A stretch of DNA of 64,000 bases, from assembly GCA_963601575.1 (NCBI GenBank), contig CAVCFO010000006.1, forward strand, positions 14,012 through 78,011, written 5' to 3'. Below are positions 41,101-49,469 of this stretch, piece by piece. The notes beneath the pieces were generated by a model. That model was given only the letters and a program-made list of their open reading frames with translations, was not told the origin of the DNA and made no database searches. Both the position numbers and the translations under genes were made by a program. Source of the DNA: CAG-238 sp963601575. GTDB lineage: Bacteria > Bacillota > Clostridia > Peptostreptococcales > Anaerovoracaceae. Positions within the stretch are counted from its first letter, which is position 1, and every line of letters starts with the position of its first letter.

Positions 41101-44100
41101 AACTTATGGAGCAGCCGTAAATGAGAATCTTCCGGATGATGCGATCATCGGATATATGCTTGAATCTACATATGATAATGTAGAGAGAATAGGAAAAACC
41201 ATAACCTATTATGCCTACGAATACAATACATACTTCAATACCTTAAAAGCAGGCAAAGATCCTATCGAAGAGGCTACGCCTCTCATGGAAATGACGCAAA
41301 GCATCGACTCCGGAAGCGATACGGTTCCCAAGGTAGCCCTGCTCTTTGGGGGAACAAAAACAGCGGACGCATCTTCTGTCATACATAACGGGTATCAGGT
41401 TTATTATGCCGGTGCAGCGAATCTTGAGGGAAATGTACTTAGCTCAGGAATGGATAGAGGATATCGCTACATCTTTGCATATACGGTGAAATACGCCGGC
41501 AGCAGCACGGCAGAGTCGGAGTCGATTAGGACCTATCCTTATGACCACAAATCCTACGCAGATTATAACAGGTACTATGGCGGTATTGCCGAGGGGAATA
41601 TAAGACTCGGCGCAGGCGTGGCATATATACTAAACTCCGGCATGTGCGAAGCACCGAAGATTATGCCGGACTTCCATACTTATGTTTTTAGCCAGACGCA
41701 AGAAGCGCTTGCCACTACCGATGCCATGACCGCAAGTGGAAGTGTGACTTTGCATTATACCTGGCGAGATCCGGACGGATTGATAAAAACAGATCTGACG
41801 GAAGATATAAATACCAAACTCACATGGACGGTGGCAGGCAGCACCGAAAGACAGAGTGAGAAAATTAACAATTCTATAGTTGATGGCCGGTGGTACGAAA
41901 TGGTAATTCCATATACCATCGCAAAAGGAAACAAGGATGTAATTACGCCGACTGTAAACATTTCCGGATACCTTCTTGACTATAATGAAGCACTGCGGAG
42001 CTTGGGACTAAATGAGGACGAAAGCGAGTATCCGGTAGCGAGCATTCCGGTAGAATGGTCATGGGGAAAGCAGGTGGAGGAAGAGACATATAGCAATGTC
42101 GTACGGCTCGAAAAGAGAGAGGATCTTAATGCAAACAAGATAGATTTTTATCTGGTTAGCGACGCGGTAAACAGTGGTAAGAAAGACGCTATTGTTTCTC
42201 GCGCCGTTGCCGTAGAACTTACGATGACCACCACCAGTACGCCGAGCAAAACAAAAACGATGATTTTGCCGCTAAAAGAAGATGTATATGGCGCTTATGT
42301 TCAGCTTGCAACAGGGCTTCTTGGCACAGAATTTTTGGGAAAAGAATTCAATATAGAAGCGGTATTATTATATGATACCGGCCAGCAGGGATGGGATATT
42401 TTGCAAGAAGAAAGTTTGAGAGCGGATGGCTTTGCCTTGCAATATACGAACAGCCAGACAAGCAGCGGTGAGGAGAGCATTTTCGGATTCGACTCATATA
42501 TAGGCTCTGCCGCCAGTGCCAAAATCCCGGCGAACGGAGGCCTTTTGAAAATCAGCGGAAACGGAAGCTTCAACGCTGCTAATTTACGGAATAGCATTTC
42601 ACAAACAAATTCGGCCGGCGACTCAAAATATACATTGAGTATAATAAACAGGACAACTACATCGGGAAATACCAGATATCTTTATCCGGACAGAATGGGT
42701 GTGGATTCTCATAATTCAACAAACATTAAGAACCTAAGCGGACAATATATAGTGCCAAAAAAGATAGCAAGATATAGCCTGGGATTTAGCGAAGAGGGTG
42801 CGGGGAAAATAACTTTGGATACCATTACCCCGACCATGACGAAACCTGTTTTCAACGTGAGCGGAAGCTCTGTAGGTCCAAAAGATTATTCTGTTGCAGG
42901 ATTTGAAGGAGCAGGAACAATCTATATGGCAGCATATGTCACGAAAGAAGACGCAGGGGAGCTGAACACTCAATATGCGAATGGAACCTCGCCGGTTGCA
43001 ATAGCCGTGGGCGATGATGGCATGCCGGAACTAAAAACAATACCGGGACTTGAGGCAGGCAAGCTCTATTATATCGCTTTTTACTACCAAAAGAGCGAAA
43101 CCGAACGAGTGCTGCTTCTGAGAAGCGATAGCGTCGAAAGTGCAATATTTGATGTAACAACAAGCACTAGCGCGATAATAAATGTTACGGATAATGAGTA
43201 TCTGAATGCGGGATATTTTGAGAAGCTTTTGACAGTAGACTTTTCCATAAGCAGAATATTCAATGTGCAAATGTCCTACGATATTTATGCAACGGAATCA
43301 GACGCAACGAATAAGCAAAATCCGATCCTAACAGATGCGCAGCTTAGCACAGGAGACGAGAATAACATTTTGACAAGGCCTTCGGTGCTTGCTTATTCCG
43401 ATAATCACTTGAGGTTTAATCTGAAACCTTCTCAGGTAAGAAAGGATCTTGTGCCGGGAGTTACTTATTATCTTAGGATCACCGCATCGGAACCTAACGC
43501 CTCCGGCGAAGGCAGAGTAGAAGTGGGATATAGGATCGAGCCATTTACCCTGTCATCCGTAGGCAGCGTAGGAGCGCTGGTTTATGTTCAGCAAGCAAAC
43601 GACGAATCCATAGCTTTTAGAGTCGTAATCAACGACCCGGAGTATGCGCTCATGGGACGCGAAACTGCCACTAACAGCGAGGGCGCTTTATATGCGGTCA
43701 GATTCACCGACGAAGAGGGAAATGTGCTGAGGACGAAATATGATGACAAAGTTTACAGCGCGGCAGAAACCTATCGAGATTTCGTACTAGATAATGATGC
43801 CTTGATAGATGACGGCATTGAAACAAATAAAGAGATTGCACCAAATAAAAAGTATCGCATGAATATTTATGCGGTGCCGGATATAAACCACAGCGGGCAA
43901 ATCGTGCTGGGAACAGAAACGAAGAAATGGAGCGATTTCTTTGATAGTACTATAACGACGCTTGGGGACTGTGGCGAAAAGTTTATCGAGATTATAAGAT
44001 CCTTCTGGAATAATAATACATCCAATAATTCAGACAAGGATGAGATCGAGAAGCAGCTTTTGATCGCCGAAAAATTGCAAAGCACCACGCAAGATTCCGG

Positions 44101-44470
44101 ATGGCTCCTTAACGAAAATGAAATATATGCTAAAAGGCAGTCTACCGATACCATAAGAATCATGTTTGAAGAAAGTTTCGGGCTTATCACCACGACAAGC
44201 GCAGGCGATGAACCTGTCTTCAGAAAGATAGACTGGCAGGTGGATGGCTTCAAAAGCGATGGCTCGCCTCTCAAGATTTCGGGACAGTCCCTATATTCAA
44301 AGAGTGAGAAGCTTCTGCAGCGGGGAAGCATAGCCGATAAGTATAACTCATATTACTACGATATTCCGGATGTCGTAGGACAAGGAAGCTATACCATAGT
44401 GCTTTATCTTTACGAAAATGAAAGCAACGAGACCCCGGCGAAGAAGATTACGATCAGGAGCGGCGTATAA
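38123..44470 (+). CDS. 2115-aa membrane-anchored surface protein with collagen-like segment
   Basis: The protein has a single N-terminal membrane helix (RLIIIMLSVGLAAVLGFGSF) and a long extracellular body. Residues about 30-255 form a beta-rich domain (with SFVHFEDGSMMALSDGILLD and HLWKLSDKKYLIASKD) that recurs in the 544-aa protein and more loosely in the 256-aa and 3390-aa proteins of this cluster. Residues about 261-332 are Gly-X-Y collagen-like (GEDGTDGNDGEIGRDGEAG, ending GAKGADGKNA). The rest is a chain of Fn3/Ig-like repeats with the recurring pattern 'LxxxTxYxxxVxAxY'. No C-terminal sorting signal is found, so it should stay attached by its N-terminal helix with the chain outside. It is the first gene of the ATPase cluster. 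Confidence 0.78.
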   Translation: MSKRLIIIMLSVGLAAVLGFGSFGVWYASAQTPKFQQAGYILQGEEDEVKWHSFDSGEKYVSTLTGDINFDSTEEGEVTVSEESFVHFEDGSMMALSDGILLDFNDLSENFINNYYIEAGLKILQSGDTYTAETTAGSMSFGEHLWKLSDKKYLIASKDIKVHMSDSDIREAQDYVQVVMTEDNVAHLLTQENLWMTISNECYIETQGGVKIYPMTQLIDDGQNKLSMAKLSVSPEDAIVLTEDETRRQIVPELNIEAIDGEDGTDGNDGEIGRDGEAGEIGEDGTDGQNGEQGLTGATGVAGATGGTGATGAAGASGGSGGNGAKGADGKNAVIDSTTNSALPTMKISDWKVSATSLKGEITITDEGGFLGALAEVDDYDKNRYPGNVTITNEKTGKVIHCYQVNENYALDSVSVDDYSFDAFNTGQEEVHFSTYDIGDYKLEPDTEYRLSVTAYYKATDDTGLIYSREFISRTFYTDSTGVILAKEKADEGSLTISAAVSETYQSSVAKATVYLLTPEQNKTFTAALAEEESQYVARKSISLGDFEEASWSKSIDFTGLSANTEYVAKVIVETTSGLKTLTTQELSAKTLKRPPTLKTEGDVPKVYYNRVTGAFEVYRPVIEDPDGGAVSYTYTAYRLNDIDASTWEKESARTITPATGEPVEFHLQSGKTYKFGIELEFNDNDKTVQYDFGESSPIAAIGDTMPKVTLEAGTGGTDYNKYNGEIKISLQSNSSITVDNTHPLKLELYADQIWNEAVELYDGNPVNSQDKYTVIYDESDSDANNKSISLSLDNLYKNTNYAVTVSGYLDLGDGNGAVNRAIGTVSFRTYNTMNLSATWTVPSSISTAFARNLKISVQDSAANDIRTSYAMEELKAGQVTVELFSGTGTGKLRIAQKNFNDPEDLAEIFTGNGLEITEESFGGPALNREGNYTLTVTAVADDSYGRNLGYINTFDSIQNASEVVSAEPVPPDLLTDSSKGISVSPIYNTQATTYGAAVNENLPDDAIIGYMLESTYDNVERIGKTITYYAYEYNTYFNTLKAGKDPIEEATPLMEMTQSIDSGSDTVPKVALLFGGTKTADASSVIHNGYQVYYAGAANLEGNVLSSGMDRGYRYIFAYTVKYAGSSTAESESIRTYPYDHKSYADYNRYYGGIAEGNIRLGAGVAYILNSGMCEAPKIMPDFHTYVFSQTQEALATTDAMTASGSVTLHYTWRDPDGLIKTDLTEDINTKLTWTVAGSTERQSEKINNSIVDGRWYEMVIPYTIAKGNKDVITPTVNISGYLLDYNEALRSLGLNEDESEYPVASIPVEWSWGKQVEEETYSNVVRLEKREDLNANKIDFYLVSDAVNSGKKDAIVSRAVAVELTMTTTSTPSKTKTMILPLKEDVYGAYVQLATGLLGTEFLGKEFNIEAVLLYDTGQQGWDILQEESLRADGFALQYTNSQTSSGEESIFGFDSYIGSAASAKIPANGGLLKISGNGSFNAANLRNSISQTNSAGDSKYTLSIINRTTTSGNTRYLYPDRMGVDSHNSTNIKNLSGQYIVPKKIARYSLGFSEEGAGKITLDTITPTMTKPVFNVSGSSVGPKDYSVAGFEGAGTIYMAAYVTKEDAGELNTQYANGTSPVAIAVGDDGMPELKTIPGLEAGKLYYIAFYYQKSETERVLLLRSDSVESAIFDVTTSTSAIINVTDNEYLNAGYFEKLLTVDFSISRIFNVQMSYDIYATESDATNKQNPILTDAQLSTGDENNILTRPSVLAYSDNHLRFNLKPSQVRKDLVPGVTYYLRITASEPNASGEGRVEVGYRIEPFTLSSVGSVGALVYVQQANDESIAFRVVINDPEYALMGRETATNSEGALYAVRFTDEEGNVLRTKYDDKVYSAAETYRDFVLDNDALIDDGIETNKEIAPNKKYRMNIYAVPDINHSGQIVLGTETKKWSDFFDSTITTLGDCGEKFIEIIRSFWNNNTSNNSDKDEIEKQLLIAEKLQSTTQDSGWLLNENEIYAKRQSTDTIRIMFEESFGLITTTSAGDEPVFRKIDWQVDGFKSDGSPLKISGQSLYSKSEKLLQRGSIADKYNSYYYDIPDVVGQGSYTIVLYLYENESNETPAKKITIRSGV

Positions 44471-44537
44471 GAATACAAAAGAACCGTAAGAAAGAGTGAA
44501 TAAAAGAGCAAGTGAAAGAGTGTATAGAGGAGGAGAG

Positions 44538-46172
44538 ATGAAGCATACCCGCAAATTGACAAGGGCAACGCGCCTCATATTTTCCATATTCGCCGCGGTG
44601 GTGGTGATGACCTTTGCGGTCATGGGGATGACCGCATATAAGACCGCTGCCGCGAGGCTCCCGTCGATAGCTTTGGAGGCGGGAAACGTCATTTATGATA
44701 GTACCGCAACTCCGATCCAGCTGACGGAAAGCGCAGTGGTTACTCGCGAAAACGGCGCCTACTTTCTTAGCCAAGAAAATACCAAGATCTCCCTTGGAGA
44801 GCATACGATGGCATATACCGCAGGCAGCGTGCGGATATTCGGAGGCGGATATAGGATAGACTCGAGCGGAGATATCCACTATGTGAGCGATGAGGATATT
44901 TTTACCGAAATAGACGAGGGGGCAGTATTCAAACTTTGCGACCGCAAATATGCCATGGTCTATTCGAAACTCACCGACAAGAACAACGTGTTCAGTGCCG
45001 ATGAGTATCTATATATATCCATGGACAAGGTCGGTAACGCAAGGCTATATTCAAACAATATGAGCCTAAAGACCACTCAGCCCACGACAATCGTTTCTGC
45101 GCCATTCGAATTTGATATCGCAGAGGAAATCCTGTATGTTGCAAGTTCAAAACAAAGCCTTGACCTCGGCAGTTTGATAGGAACTACGAATACATACGAT
45201 TCCGGGATTTATAAGGCGATTGACGACCCGCAGACGCCGGATTCCATCGACCTTACCATAAGGGGAGGAGCCGGAGGTGACGGCGGAAGCGGAGGCGCAG
45301 GCGGCGCAGGAGGCACAGGCGGCGCGGGCGGCAAAGGTGGAACAGGCGGCACCGGCGGCATAGGCGGCACCGGCGGCACAGGCGGCACAGGAGGAACAGG
45401 CGGAACCGGCGGCACAGGCGGAACGGGCGGCACCGGCGGCTCGGGTGGCTCAGGCGGAAGCGGCGGCATAGGCGGCGACGGCGGCATAGGCGAAGACCAA
45501 GATGTTGTCCAGATCGTGATGCTGAAGTCCGTAAAAGCTCAATCGAGCACGAGCATAAAAGCCGAGTATCATTTTGTAGACCCATTCGGAACCTTGGGAA
45601 TGGTATATCTGGAGCTTCATAAGGTATCGGATATGCCAAGCGGAGCCACGATAAAGAGTCTCTACGAAAATGAGGATGGAGCTTATGACGAATACTGGTC
45701 AGGCTCCAGTTACAGCCGTACATCCATAAGCACCTACGATACCAGCTATACCTTTAATGGATTGCCTGCGGGAGAATCCTATTATGTAGTGCTGGCTCAT
45801 GTAAGCGAAAATATAGATGGAGAAATAGAGCGAACTTTGGACGATTATTCCAAGGTAAGCACAAGGCAGCCGAGCAACAAATTGACGGTTTCTACGATAA
45901 ACAAAAGCTCAATAGGATTTGAACTTAGCCTTGAATCTATCGATTCAGAAGCAAGCAGGGTGGAACTGGAGCTTGGCGGAGGGAATACCGCAAGACACGA
46001 CTTGAGCAGCAGCGCTATCAGCGCGGCAGTTAGCACAGGCTATAGCGGAGTTATAGCGGTAGATCCGACATTGCTTAGCACCCTGCCTAGCATCAGCCTT
46101 AGCGTAAAAGATGCAGAGGGAAGTATACTGCTCAAAGCGCAAAGCAGCAACAGCTTCTATGTTAGCAGCTGA
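44538..46172 (+). CDS. 544-aa membrane-anchored surface protein with Gly-Gly-X segment
   Basis: An N-terminal helix (LIFSIFAAVVVMTFAVMGMT) anchors the protein. The following domain (about 40-240) matches the first domain of the preceding protein (compare FKLCDRKYAMVYSK with WKLSDKKYLIASKD). Residues about 243-319 are an almost pure Gly-Gly-X repeat (GGTGGTGGTGG and variants), followed by one Fn3-like and one Ig-like domain. GAGGAGGAG lies just before the ATG at 44538; the earlier in-frame ATG has none. The GGX segment is encoded by 9-bp DNA units that may vary in number. The c-subunit gene follows after 61 bp. Confidence 0.78.
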   Translation: MKHTRKLTRATRLIFSIFAAVVVMTFAVMGMTAYKTAAARLPSIALEAGNVIYDSTATPIQLTESAVVTRENGAYFLSQENTKISLGEHTMAYTAGSVRIFGGGYRIDSSGDIHYVSDEDIFTEIDEGAVFKLCDRKYAMVYSKLTDKNNVFSADEYLYISMDKVGNARLYSNNMSLKTTQPTTIVSAPFEFDIAEEILYVASSKQSLDLGSLIGTTNTYDSGIYKAIDDPQTPDSIDLTIRGGAGGDGGSGGAGGAGGTGGAGGKGGTGGTGGIGGTGGTGGTGGTGGTGGTGGTGGTGGSGGSGGSGGIGGDGGIGEDQDVVQIVMLKSVKAQSSTSIKAEYHFVDPFGTLGMVYLELHKVSDMPSGATIKSLYENEDGAYDEYWSGSSYSRTSISTYDTSYTFNGLPAGESYYVVLAHVSENIDGEIERTLDDYSKVSTRQPSNKLTVSTINKSSIGFELSLESIDSEASRVELELGGGNTARHDLSSSAISAAVSTGYSGVIAVDPTLLSTLPSISLSVKDAEGSILLKAQSSNSFYVSS

Positions 46173-46233
46173 GGATGACAGAACCGACGAGATAATAACG
46201 AGACAATAAAATGAAAGTTAGGAGTTATGATAA

Positions 46234-46482
46234 ATGGAAAGTTTATATGGATCAGTACTGAGCGCGATCGGCTGGATGATGGGTCTGGCATTTTTGGGCA
46301 TAGGAATAGGGCTTGGCCTGCTGGGCGCAAAGGTTGCAGAAGCAGTGGGGCGAAACCCCGAAACAAAGGATGATGTAGTAAGAAGCGCCATGACGGTGGT
46401 ACTTGCAATTTTGATTTTGCTTGTACTACTCCTTGCATTTGTATTCATCCTGCTATATTTCAATCCTTTTGTGAGATTATAG
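46234..46482 (+). CDS. atpE: AtpE-like c-subunit lacking the ion-binding carboxylate
   Basis: This 82-aa two-helix proteolipid matches rotary ATPase c-subunits: helix 1 has the packing motif GIGIGLGLLG (22-31), and the polar loop is GRNPET (39-44). In helix 2 (about 53-76) every position from V55 to Y75 is hydrophobic. The place expected for the essential Glu/Asp, about 20 residues after the loop Arg, is Leu60 (Ile59/Ile61). There is no acid in helix 1 either. It could form a ring but should not carry protons or sodium by the known mechanism. TAGGAG precedes the ATG. The frame is intact and sits in the normal c-b-delta-alpha order. Confidence 0.85.
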   Translation: MESLYGSVLSAIGWMMGLAFLGIGIGLGLLGAKVAEAVGRNPETKDDVVRSAMTVVLAILILLVLLLAFVFILLYFNPFVRL

Positions 46483-46508
46483 GTGGCTAGTGCCAAGGAG
46501 AAGAAGAC

Positions 46509-47312
46509 ATGATTTATGCAGTCTATATTCTTGCGGCGGTAGCGGTGGGGCTGCTGATGGGATTTGTGACCCTGGCCGTGGTCCTGCTCCGAAAAACCGT
46601 TTCGGATAACATACGCAGCAAGACCATAAGTCTGATATCAGTATATGACAGGCTCCTCGAAGAAAAAAGCAGGGAGCTTGCAGGCCTATCCCAAAGCTGC
46701 GATGCGGATGATGCCGAAAAAGCCAAGAAGGCAAAACTTTGCAAAGAGCAAGAGGAAAAAGAAAAGTATGCAGCGGGCGGCAGAGGACTAAATTCGGGAG
46801 AAATGCTAAGCGCTACAGAACGCTCATGCGTCGCCACATATAGAGACGGCAGCATTGGCCGGGCATATTGCAAAATAAGAGAAAATTTTTCTTTCAGCCT
46901 CGGAGAAATTCTTTCGGAATTGAAAGAAAAAGAGAATTCGGAGACAGGCCGGGCAGAAAAATTGCTAAATGCCATCGACTACGATACCATATATCGCCTT
47001 TCCACCCTGCCGGGGCAGCAGCAGATTGAGATTCTGCGAGAGAGCCTTTCGGAAAGCGAGCATAAGCTCCTTAACGCATACCTTGCAAACAACAAGAGAT
47101 TTAGCGCTCTCGAGTTTTATCATTACATAAAAATGCTCGCCGAGCAGGAATACAAAGGAATTCGGCTCAGAGTACCGGAAAGCGTTGCGGCGAAAAGAAC
47201 AAAAGAGGACGGAGTCGAGATTATTCCCGATAGTGGAATATGCGAGGGCTTCCAAATAGAAGAGGGAAATATCCTCTACGACTATTGCATAAAAACAAGG
47301 GAGTTGAATTGA
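46509..47312 (+). CDS. b/delta-like stator fusion protein
   Basis: This 267-aa protein has one N-terminal membrane helix (AVYILAAVAVGLLMGFVTLA) and a charged helical stretch like subunit b. An interrupted middle part follows, and the C-terminal segment DSGICEGFQIEEGNILYDYC parallels the conserved end of subunit delta (dpsliGGvvi.igd.viD.S). Position in the operon, between c and alpha, is exactly where b and delta lie in F-type operons. I infer a fused peripheral stalk that ties F1 to the membrane. Sequence similarity is low, so this rests on topology, order and the end motif. AAGGAGAAG precedes the ATG. The stop overlaps the alpha start (TGATG). Confidence 0.65.
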   Translation: MIYAVYILAAVAVGLLMGFVTLAVVLLRKTVSDNIRSKTISLISVYDRLLEEKSRELAGLSQSCDADDAEKAKKAKLCKEQEEKEKYAAGGRGLNSGEMLSATERSCVATYRDGSIGRAYCKIRENFSFSLGEILSELKEKENSETGRAEKLLNAIDYDTIYRLSTLPGQQQIEILRESLSESEHKLLNAYLANNKRFSALEFYHYIKMLAEQEYKGIRLRVPESVAAKRTKEDGVEIIPDSGICEGFQIEEGNILYDYCIKTRELN

Positions 47313-48640
47313 TGGAACATACGATAAATAGCCTGATTGACGAAAAAATTGCACAGATTAAGGCGGGAACAAACGCATACAGCTGCGGCAGAGTTCGGCT
47401 TGTCAGAGAATATATTGTAGAAGCTACAGGGCTTGACAATGTGGCATATTTTGAGAAAGTGCTGGTGGAAGGCAAGGCCGAGGGATATGTTGATGCTATA
47501 CGCAGCGATTCGGTTCTTGTGGCGCTTACCCGCATAGAGGAAAAGATCCTCGTGGGAGACAAAGTAGTTGCAACAGGCAAGGAGTTTTCTGCCATGTTTT
47601 CTCCGGATTCGCCGGGACATATCATAGACATTTTCGGCGAAGATAAGCTTGCGGGAAAGCGCCTTGACAGGCTTTGCGACATACCAATCGAGGGAGAGCC
47701 GATTCCCATTATGGACAGAATCTCGGTAAGCCGGCCATTGCGCACAGGCATTACCGGCATAGATATGCTCTATCCCATCGGGCGTGGGCAAAGGCAGCTT
47801 ATAATCGGAGACAAAAAGACAGGCAAGACTCAAATCGCCCTCGATACGATATATAATCAGAAGGGCGAAGACATCATATGCATCTATGTCGCCATAGGAA
47901 AGACCAAAAAAGATGTAAAGGATATTTACAGCCGGCTTCTCTTGCGAGGCGCCATGGAATATACCATAATCCTTGCGGCTTTTAACGACGAATGTGCCCC
48001 CGTATTGCAAAGCACGCCTTATGCGGCGATGTCCATGGCAAGAACATACCTGGCAGAGGGAAAAGATGTTCTCGTTGTTCTCGATGACCTGAAAAGACAT
48101 GCCGATGTATGCCGCGAAATCGCCCTGCTGATGGGTAAAACTCCCGGCAGAGACGCATATCCGCCGGATATATTCTATGCACATTCGAGGATGCTCGAGC
48201 TGGGATGCCAGCACAAAAATGGCGGCTCCATTACGGTGCTTCCTATATGCGAAACCAAGGGCGGAGACATTACGGATTTTATTTCAACAAATATCATTTC
48301 AATTACGGACGGCCAAATCGTGCTATCCGCAAAGAATTTTGAAAAAGGGCAAAAGCCTGCCATAAATTACGGGCTGTCGGTTTCAAGACTTGGCGGTGCG
48401 GTGCAGACAAAAGAAATGAAAAAAGCAGGACCGCCCATCAGGCGGGAGCTTCTTGCATATCTTGAACAGAGAGAAATCTTCGAGCTTGCCAACGCCGACG
48501 AGATGAGCGAGGCACTCAGAGAGCGCATGCGCAGGGGAAAGCTTATTCTCGAGATGCTCAAACAGCAAAAGTTCGCCGTGCGCAGCCAAGAAACCATGCT
48601 CAAGATGCTTCTTGATTTGGAGAGCGGAGGCGAGGAATGA
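47312..48640 (+). CDS. atpA: F1 alpha-like subunit
   Basis: This 442-aa protein is about 60 residues shorter than ATP synthase alpha, lacking part of the N-terminal delta-binding helix. Walker A GDKKTGKT (166-173) is preceded by PIGRGQRQLIIG. The VLVVLDDLKRHADVCRE Walker B region and PGRDAYPPDIFYAHSRMLE loop are clear, and the arginine finger is Arg359 in GLSVSRLGG. So it can form competent catalytic interfaces with beta. The start at 47312 overlaps the previous stop and has GGGAG upstream; a frame extension to 47240 lacks a site. Gene order alpha-gamma-beta-epsilon is the standard F-type order. Confidence 0.9.
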   Translation: MEHTINSLIDEKIAQIKAGTNAYSCGRVRLVREYIVEATGLDNVAYFEKVLVEGKAEGYVDAIRSDSVLVALTRIEEKILVGDKVVATGKEFSAMFSPDSPGHIIDIFGEDKLAGKRLDRLCDIPIEGEPIPIMDRISVSRPLRTGITGIDMLYPIGRGQRQLIIGDKKTGKTQIALDTIYNQKGEDIICIYVAIGKTKKDVKDIYSRLLLRGAMEYTIILAAFNDECAPVLQSTPYAAMSMARTYLAEGKDVLVVLDDLKRHADVCREIALLMGKTPGRDAYPPDIFYAHSRMLELGCQHKNGGSITVLPICETKGGDITDFISTNIISITDGQIVLSAKNFEKGQKPAINYGLSVSRLGGAVQTKEMKKAGPPIRRELLAYLEQREIFELANADEMSEALRERMRRGKLILEMLKQQKFAVRSQETMLKMLLDLESGGEE

Positions 48641-49443
48641 ACGTAAAAGCGGTTGTCAAGGTAATGAATTTTCACGCATTGCTGCGTGTAGAGGCCTCGG
48701 GCAAACAGGCTATGATGTATTCTGCCATGGAAGAAGAACTTTCGGACATGATGCGGATAATTCAAAGCAACCGAAATCTGAGGCTTGACAAATGTATAAA
48801 GCTTCCGGACCCAAACCTTCCGGTGCTTAGGATTTATCTAGGGTCTGACCTTGGATTTTGCGGCGGTGTAAATACCTATGTATCGGGCATGATACATAAT
48901 GACATAGATAAGGACAAAATCATCATCGGAAAAAAGCTGAGACATCCACGAGAAGTCAGCCTCTTTCTTACGCGGGAGGAACTTGAAGAAAACTTTAGTA
49001 TGATTCGGGAATATCTCGAAAAAGCTGTAAGACAGCGCTGCTGGTCGGCTGTGGAAATCGTCTACAACCATTACTATAATGTCACCTCGGTAAAGCAGGA
49101 AATAAAACGCATCTATCCTTTGCCGGAGAAGTCCATAGGGCAGCAAGATATGCGGCAGGCAAAAATGGCAAACGAATGGGACGACTTCGAAATAAGCGGC
49201 GACGCCCAAAGGCTCCTGGAGGACATGACCATTTCTTGCATGGCATACGAAGTGCGTATCGCAGCCGCAAGTTCCTATGCTGCCGAGAATATTATGAGGC
49301 AAAATGCCACAACGGAGTCTCTGAAAAAGCTTGATGAAATCGAGGCGGAAGAATCAAGGACCATCCGCAAAGAAAAAAATCAAAATGCTTTTCGCAAGAC
49401 GATTGACAGCTTCGTCAAGCAGAAAGCCCTCAGAGAACAATAA
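48637..49443 (+). CDS. atpG: F1 gamma-like rotor subunit
   Basis: This 268-aa protein has the gamma layout: N-terminal helix (MNVKAVVKVMNFHALLRVEA), the conserved SDLGFCGGVN turn (SDRGLCGGFN in classical gamma), a central Rossmann-like part, and a C-terminal helix with the AASSYAAENIMRQNAT segment. It should form the axle turned by alpha/beta hydrolysis. It is slightly shorter than normal and divergent in the middle. The start overlaps the alpha stop (ATGA). Confidence 0.87.
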   Translation: MNVKAVVKVMNFHALLRVEASGKQAMMYSAMEEELSDMMRIIQSNRNLRLDKCIKLPDPNLPVLRIYLGSDLGFCGGVNTYVSGMIHNDIDKDKIIIGKKLRHPREVSLFLTREELEENFSMIREYLEKAVRQRCWSAVEIVYNHYYNVTSVKQEIKRIYPLPEKSIGQQDMRQAKMANEWDDFEISGDAQRLLEDMTISCMAYEVRIAAASSYAAENIMRQNATTESLKKLDEIEAEESRTIRKEKNQNAFRKTIDSFVKQKALREQ

Positions 49444-49469
49444 AATCAACGAAAGCGGTGAGTGTGCCA

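Noticed and set aside
45209..45487. Proline-rich (PPxPP) frame on the minus strand
   Set aside because: It is the complement of the Gly-Gly-X coding repeat and has no start signal or context of its own.
45264..45497. Short regular repeats as a possible CRISPR array
   Set aside because: The units are 9 bp, without spacers of unique sequence, and code for GGX in frame.
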